Of a DNA stretch of 64,000 bases, positions 59,130-64,000 are shown one piece after another. Positions within the stretch are counted from its first letter, which is position 1; every line of letters begins with the position of its first letter. Location: positions 1-64,000 of the forward strand of contig CALXKL010000003.1 in NCBI GenBank assembly GCA_944388965.1. The letters run 5' to 3'. The notes beneath the pieces are model-generated. The model was not told the origin of the DNA. It searched no databases and saw only the letters and a program-made list of their open reading frames with translations. The position numbers and the translations under genes were made by a program. Source of the DNA: an uncultured Spirochaetales bacterium (GTDB lineage Bacteria; Spirochaetota; Spirochaetia; Sphaerochaetales; Sphaerochaetaceae).

Positions 59130-60452
59130 ATGCACTTCGACTCGTTCGACGATGTCACACAATGGCTGGACTCGTTCACCCCGCCATTCTCATCATCCCC
59201 CGGGCTGATCAGGGAGGCGCGGCTGGACAGGATGAGACTTCTTCTTGCAGCATTGGGCAACCCGGAGGACGGATTCAAGGCCATCCATGTCGCCGGCAGC
59301 AAGGGCAAGGGCTCTACCTGCCGCTTCATCTCGGCGATGCTCGCCGCATCGGGGGAAAGGACGGGACTGTACCTCTCCCCGCACCTCGTCGACTACCGGG
59401 AACGCTTCACTCTGGACGGTGCCTTCTTCTTTGACAAGGACCTGATCGAAGTGGCTTGCAGGCTTGCCGATGTCGTCGAAGGTTTCAACCTCGACCCTTC
59501 ATACGGCTTCAAGAAGCCGACGACGTTCGAACTCTACACTGCGTATGCCTATATGCTGTTCAGACATGCAGGATGCACATGGGCCGTCGTCGAGACGGGG
59601 CTGGGAGGGCGCCTTGATGCGACGAACACGCTTGAGGACGTGTGCTCCGTGATCACGCCGATAGAGCTGGAGCATACCGCCGTGCTTGGAGACACGATCG
59701 AAAAGATCGCCGTCGAGAAGAGCAAGATCATAAAGAAGGACTCCATAGCTGTCACGGGTCTTCTCAGGGACGAGGCCTTCGATGTCATGCGCCGCGAGGC
59801 GGCCAGGCAGGGCTCCAGGCTCGTGTCACTTGCACACGAGATACGCTCGCTGGAGACCCGCACGACATTGGACGGAGAAGTGTGCAACATAGCGTTCAGG
59901 GACGGATCAAGCCACAGTCTAAGGCTGAGTATGCCGGGCGAGGTGCAGGCGCAGAACGCAGCCCTCGCGCTTCTCGTCGCGAAGACCCTCGGCTTCTACA
60001 TCCAGGGGACAAGCGAACCGGCTCTGGAAAAGGCGACGCTTCCTGGAAGGTTCGAGATCCATGTCATCGACGGTGTTCCGGTGGTCATAGACGTCTGCCA
60101 CACCCGGGTCTCGATGATCCATACGGTCTCGTCGTTCAAGGCGCTTTTTTCTGATGCACGACGCACCACATGCATCTTCGCGGCCATAGAGGGCAAGGAC
60201 ATCACCCATATGCTCCAGACGGTGCTCTCCTCGTTCAATCGTGTGATAATCGGCCGACCGTCGAGCGTGAAGAGAAGCGACAGCGAGGCGATCTGGAGAC
60301 AGGCGATTGCGATGGGTACAGACGGTGTCGAAATCCTTCACATGCCTGATGCCAGGCAGGCGCTGGATGAGGCGTTACGCACTTCGGATGCGGTGCTCGT
60401 CGCGGGATCCTTCTACCTGGCCACACTGTTCGAGGAGATAGCACGATGCTGA
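59130..60452 (+). CDS. folC: Folylpolyglutamate/dihydrofolate synthase
   Basis: 440 residues from MHFDSFDDVT. VAGSKGKGSTCRFISAML is the Mur/FolC P-loop, YLSPHLVDYRERFTLDG and ETGLGGRLDATN follow, then GRFEIHVIDGVPVVIDVCHT. Adds glutamate to folates. The longer frame from 59034 lacks a ribosome site and would include the promoter. Confidence 0.88.
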   Translation: MHFDSFDDVTQWLDSFTPPFSSSPGLIREARLDRMRLLLAALGNPEDGFKAIHVAGSKGKGSTCRFISAMLAASGERTGLYLSPHLVDYRERFTLDGAFFFDKDLIEVACRLADVVEGFNLDPSYGFKKPTTFELYTAYAYMLFRHAGCTWAVVETGLGGRLDATNTLEDVCSVITPIELEHTAVLGDTIEKIAVEKSKIIKKDSIAVTGLLRDEAFDVMRREAARQGSRLVSLAHEIRSLETRTTLDGEVCNIAFRDGSSHSLRLSMPGEVQAQNAALALLVAKTLGFYIQGTSEPALEKATLPGRFEIHVIDGVPVVIDVCHTRVSMIHTVSSFKALFSDARRTTCIFAAIEGKDITHMLQTVLSSFNRVIIGRPSSVKRSDSEAIWRQAIAMGTDGVEILHMPDARQALDEALRTSDAVLVAGSFYLATLFEEIARC

Positions 60453-61858
60453 ACAGCAACGAAATAAGACTGCTGCTGAGCGAGCTGGACCTGGAAGGCT
60501 CGTTCATCCAGAAGGTCACTGAACACGACTACCACAGCTTCACGCTCTCGATGTTCTCGAAGAGGGAGAAGGCGTTCCTCCTCTACTTCGAGACGGGAAC
60601 CCGCAACCAGCACTTCTGCAGGACCGGCATCATGCGCAGGAAGAGCGCGAAGGCCCAGCGCTTCACGCAGTACCTGTGCGCGAACATCGTGGGAAGCCGG
60701 ATCATGTCGGTCGACCAGGTCGAAGGCGAGAGGACATTCACATTCACCCTCTCCCATGGCGGAATCACGCGCAAGCTGGTCTTCCGCTTCTTCTCCGGCC
60801 CCGGTGCCAACGTCATCGTGACAGACGAGGACGACATGATCCTCGAGCTCCAGATGAGACGGCCCCAGCGTGGAGAGGAGAAGGGGCGCATCCTCGTCTG
60901 CGAGACGGGAAGGACATGGGATGAGGAGCGCTTCCCCATCCGTCCCTGGCAGGGCGACAGCTTCAACTCGTTCATCGACCGCTGGTACACGAAGGCCGTG
61001 AAGGAGGAGCGCACCAGCGATGCCAGGGGACTGCTCCTGGCACAGAGGGACAGGGAGCTTGCAGGACTGAGGAACCGGATCAGGGATGTCTCCCTCAGGG
61101 AGGAGAAGAGCCGGGACCACGAATCGCTGAGGAAGACCGCAGACCTGCTTTCCAGCTACGCATACATGCTCACCAGAGGCCTTTCCAGCGTGGACGTATA
61201 CGACTTCGAGGGAAACCCTGTGACGATACTGCTGGACCCCTCCCTGTCTCCCAGCGAGAACATCAACGCCTTTTACCAGAAGTACAGGAGACAGGAGAGG
61301 ATCCACCAGAACGCTCTCGAGGAGCTCGACCAGCTGAAGACGAGGCTGGAGGAGCGCACGGAATACTACGACGCTCTGCTCAATGGAGGGGATGTCCAGC
61401 TTCAGACCCTGGAGAAGGCGCTGGACAGACAGGTTCCCTCCGGGCACGACCGCCCTCCTCTCGAGGCCGGCCTGAGATTCTTCAGCCACGGCTTCGAGAT
61501 TCTCGTCGGAAGGAACGCAAAGGAGAACGATTCGCTGCTGCGGCATGCGGCACGCAGCAACGACACGTGGCTGCATGTGCGTGACTTTGCCGGCGGATAT
61601 GTGATAATAAAAGCGAAGAAGGACAAGAGCATCCCGCTCGACGTGCTTCTCGATTCGGCTTGTCTGGCGATCCACTACTCGAAGGCGAAGAGCCAGGGGA
61701 GAGCAGACATATACTACACGCAGGTCAAGTACCTGAGAAGGATAAAGGACGGCAGGACCGGCCTTGTGACTCCGACCAGGGAGAAGAACCTGTTCGTCGT
61801 CCTCGACGAGCAGCGCATCAGGAGGCTGACCGGATCAGGACAGGAGGAAGGAAGTTGA
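60446..61858 (+). CDS. NFACT-family (RqcH/FbpA-like) protein
   Basis: 470 residues. N-terminal NFACT-N domain (about 1-190), coiled coil (about 260-330), and NFACT-R block GRNAKENDSLLRHAARSNDTWLHVRDFAGGYVI (given in part: RNAKENDSLL, DTWLHVRD). Bacterial homologues take part in ribosome-associated quality control, adding alanine tails. The C-terminal domain is short compared with FbpA. Overlaps folC by 7 bases. Confidence 0.82.
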   Translation: MLNSNEIRLLLSELDLEGSFIQKVTEHDYHSFTLSMFSKREKAFLLYFETGTRNQHFCRTGIMRRKSAKAQRFTQYLCANIVGSRIMSVDQVEGERTFTFTLSHGGITRKLVFRFFSGPGANVIVTDEDDMILELQMRRPQRGEEKGRILVCETGRTWDEERFPIRPWQGDSFNSFIDRWYTKAVKEERTSDARGLLLAQRDRELAGLRNRIRDVSLREEKSRDHESLRKTADLLSSYAYMLTRGLSSVDVYDFEGNPVTILLDPSLSPSENINAFYQKYRRQERIHQNALEELDQLKTRLEERTEYYDALLNGGDVQLQTLEKALDRQVPSGHDRPPLEAGLRFFSHGFEILVGRNAKENDSLLRHAARSNDTWLHVRDFAGGYVIIKAKKDKSIPLDVLLDSACLAIHYSKAKSQGRADIYYTQVKYLRRIKDGRTGLVTPTREKNLFVVLDEQRIRRLTGSGQEEGS

Positions 61859-62625
61859 AGACACTCTATTTCATGGACATGTACTACCCGTCCGACACCC
61901 AGGAGCTCAGACAGTACTGCAGCGTGGAACAGAGGGACTGCCATACGCCCTCCCTCATCCTTCTTCCCCACTCCGCCCTGGAGTTCATACACGGCATGTA
62001 CCAGGATGCCTTCAGCCGCATCCATTCTCCGAAGAGGATCGTGATCATAGCCCCAATCCATGGACAGAAGATGGAGGACGATGTCGCCAGCAGCCTGTTC
62101 ACCTACTCCAGCGGCGACGCGATGACTCCGCTCGGCCCTGTCAGGATACGATCGGTGGACGGAGTCAAGGTCAACGACAGCTATGCGGAGGAGGAGTACG
62201 CGATAGAGCTCTTCTACCCGTATGTCGCCCTGAACTGCCCGGACAGCGTGATACTGCCGATCCTCACCGCGCTCGAGAGCAAGGAGGACATACAGGCACT
62301 CTCGCGTCTCATGGCGGCGCTGAAGAAGGAGGAGAACGACACATTGTTCATAATCTCCGGCAACTTCACCCAGATCGGCAGAAGCGACGAGATAAACCAG
62401 ATGGCACGCAATCTGAACGAGCTGCTGGAGAACAACGCACCGCTGCTCGATGCGGCGGCCAGGAAGAAGATATCAGGATGCGCCTATCGCATGATGGAGG
62501 CCTCCCGCACCTCCATCCACGGACATTTCAGGATCATACAGGCCCGTTGCGGCAATTATGTCGGAGAGAGTCTGACGAACGAGGCGGACGGCCGCATCTG
62601 GCAGGTATACGGGACCAAGGGTTGA
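61855..62625 (+). CDS. MEMO1/AmmeMemoRadiSam-B family protein
   Basis: 256 residues from TTG (GGAGGAAGG upstream; the TTG overlaps the previous stop). ILLPHSALEFIHGMYQDAF, VIIAPIHGQKM, FIISGNFTQIG are the extradiol-dioxygenase-like MEMO fold. Usually linked with a radical SAM protein of unknown reaction; no such partner is adjacent here. Confidence 0.7.
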   Translation: MKTLYFMDMYYPSDTQELRQYCSVEQRDCHTPSLILLPHSALEFIHGMYQDAFSRIHSPKRIVIIAPIHGQKMEDDVASSLFTYSSGDAMTPLGPVRIRSVDGVKVNDSYAEEEYAIELFYPYVALNCPDSVILPILTALESKEDIQALSRLMAALKKEENDTLFIISGNFTQIGRSDEINQMARNLNELLENNAPLLDAAARKKISGCAYRMMEASRTSIHGHFRIIQARCGNYVGESLTNEADGRIWQVYGTKG

Positions 62626-62629
62626 CAGC

Positions 62630-64000
62630 GTGCAGATAATCACACACGAGATCGAGGGAAGAGAGAAGACATGCATACTGCTGGGCGACGAGTCGATGCA
62701 GCCGCCCAAGCACATGATGCAGGGAGAGAAGCAGAGAGGAATCCTTCATATCGACGGAGAGGACAGGCCATGGACCTGGGACGGGCTGTGCACGATCGAA
62801 GGCAGAAGATACGTGTACTTCGACCATCTCGAGCTCGACACGTTCGACACCATCGCATCGAAGCATCGTGACAAGGCCCTCTCCCTAGTGACCACCCTAG
62901 CCACCATTCTGGCCAGGCAGAAGGAGGACTTCGTCAGCCCCCTGGTTGGCCTCTTCACCACATGGAGGGTCTTCATAGTCGAAGGCGGACGTGGCCTTCT
63001 TATCCTTCCGCCGGATCTTGGCGACCTGATATCGATATACATGACGGAGGACGAGAGGCAGGCCGGGCACGGCTTCTATGTCAAGCGTGGAACGGAGGAA
63101 GGATTCGCCATGATCCGCCAGGCCGCACAGCTTCTTTACTTCGCACTTGTCGGAATCAGGCCGTATGAGGACCAGATGATAAGGGATGCCGGATACGACG
63201 AGATCCCACTCGATGTGTACCGCAGCCGGATGTTCCCGGGCCTGGACGACAGGACGCTCGGGTTCATCAACTTCATCCTGCATGCAAGAGAGCGCGAACA
63301 GCGCGACATAATGGGCAACCGCAGGGGTCATGAGAATCTCGCATGGTTCGTCGCCAAGGCCTCCACGCTCTCATGGAATGTACCGGCTGTGGAAGAAGGG
63401 GAACTCCAGAAGGAGGCACAAGAGATCGCCTCTTCGACAGAGGTGCATAAGCTGATGGACGGCATCAGACGCTCGGCATCCAGACGGAACTTCTGGCGTG
63501 CCAAGGGCACGATCATCGTGATAGCCTCGATAGTTGCACTTCTGGTCGGCTCGATAGCATTCACGATCATCTCCAAGGCACTCGAGCCCCCGGTGACCCG
63601 GGATCTTGGACAGGAGGACATCATCTACGCCTTCTACGATGCGCAGAACCAGTTGAACGTGGACCTGATGCAGACGGCGATGAAAGGCTGCAGCGCTCCA
63701 CAGGAGACTGAGGTGATAAGCATGTACGTCACCATGCAGACACGCGCCGCCTACGAAGGGATCAGACCGCTCGTCCCCGCCGAGGACTGGATCGAGGCCG
63801 GACGGCCTGCGATCGCGAACACGAGCTACATATACGGAATCACGGACATAGCCGCAACAGACACAGGCGACGACACCTGGCATGTCGACGCGACGTACTA
63901 CTCGCCCTATCCATACGAAGAGGAGTACGAGGTCACAGAGATACCGCAGGACAAGGTCCTCGTCTACGTATACGACATGGATCAGGACTTCACCTTCACC
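62630..64000 (+). CDS. Large membrane protein of unknown function (partial, runs off the window)
   Basis: At least 457 residues from a GTG 4 bases after the previous stop. N-terminal cytoplasmic part about 1-290 (GEKQRGILHIDGEDRPWTWD, RPYEDQMIRDAGYDEIP), one membrane segment about 297-318 (IIVIASIVALLVGSIAF), then an extracytoplasmic domain. No family recognised; may be spirochaete-specific. No stop before 64000. Confidence 0.65.
   Translation, partial: MQIITHEIEGREKTCILLGDESMQPPKHMMQGEKQRGILHIDGEDRPWTWDGLCTIEGRRYVYFDHLELDTFDTIASKHRDKALSLVTTLATILARQKEDFVSPLVGLFTTWRVFIVEGGRGLLILPPDLGDLISIYMTEDERQAGHGFYVKRGTEEGFAMIRQAAQLLYFALVGIRPYEDQMIRDAGYDEIPLDVYRSRMFPGLDDRTLGFINFILHAREREQRDIMGNRRGHENLAWFVAKASTLSWNVPAVEEGELQKEAQEIASSTEVHKLMDGIRRSASRRNFWRAKGTIIVIASIVALLVGSIAFTIISKALEPPVTRDLGQEDIIYAFYDAQNQLNVDLMQTAMKGCSAPQETEVISMYVTMQTRAAYEGIRPLVPAEDWIEAGRPAIANTSYIYGITDIAATDTGDDTWHVDATYYSPYPYEEEYEVTEIPQDKVLVYVYDMDQDFTFT

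Overview
The window looks like a moderately GC-rich spirochaete chromosome (Sphaerochaeta/Treponema-like; inferred from gene content, no rRNA present). Supporting genes are a long-type PPi-dependent phosphofructokinase, an asnA plus asnS pair, a FemX-like protein beside murD, a MEMO1/AmmeMemoRadiSam-B protein, two AMP-forming acyl-CoA ligases and an mS38/COX24-like micro-protein.

Left half, 1-30436, is the right-hand part of a temperate prophage. Capsid, terminase and tail genes are not seen and presumably lie left of position 1. Positions 1-4944 hold an array of 22 coding cassettes (21 complete), each about 200-260 bp, each a multiple of three, each opening with Gly-Ile-Ser/Thr-Gly and closing with Leu-Leu-Arg-Ile-X then TGA. 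They are separated by 21 copies of a short site, TGAGGCATT(A/T). The six left cassettes read rightward and the 16 right ones read leftward. Next to the array is a tyrosine recombinase whose own stop codon is supplied by the last site. I read this as a large shufflon-like reservoir of tail-fibre tips for host-range switching. Right of it come a rightward lysis block (membrane proteins, Rz-like and Rz1-like spanins), then a leftward early operon of more than 40 mostly small overlapping genes (nucleases, GGQ release-factor-like protein, PAPS-reductase-like protein, two DNA methyltransferases, radical SAM protein, DnaC-like loader, replication initiator with seven internal 11-bp iterons), a small tRNA/tRNA-like cluster, a Cro/CI switch, an accessory stretch (tiny membrane peptides, broken RhuM gene, DUF3800 gene with a structured RNA leader) and the integrase next to the att side.

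Right half, 30437-64000, is ordinary chromosome: COX24-like protein, guanine deaminase behind a purine-riboswitch-like leader, murD/femX, metG, hflK-hflC-GNAT-FAH operon, MATE pump, radical SAM protein, tRNA-Met and tRNA-Leu, asnA, mscL, a DJ-1-type protein with DAHP synthase, acyl-CoA ligase with an MBL hydrolase and an ArsC/Spx protein, asnS, a LuxR-type protein, a YaiI-type protein, pfp, an outer-membrane barrel, yhbY, a second acyl-CoA ligase, an HD protein, folC, NFACT, MEMO and a partial membrane protein.

Four reading frames (three prophage genes at poly-C tracts and one chromosomal HD gene) are broken by single indels; whether these are phase variation, decay or assembly error cannot be told from sequence alone. 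Three genes (CI-like repressor, ArsC/Spx-like, folC) have promoters whose predicted start falls on the ATG, suggesting leaderless mRNAs.
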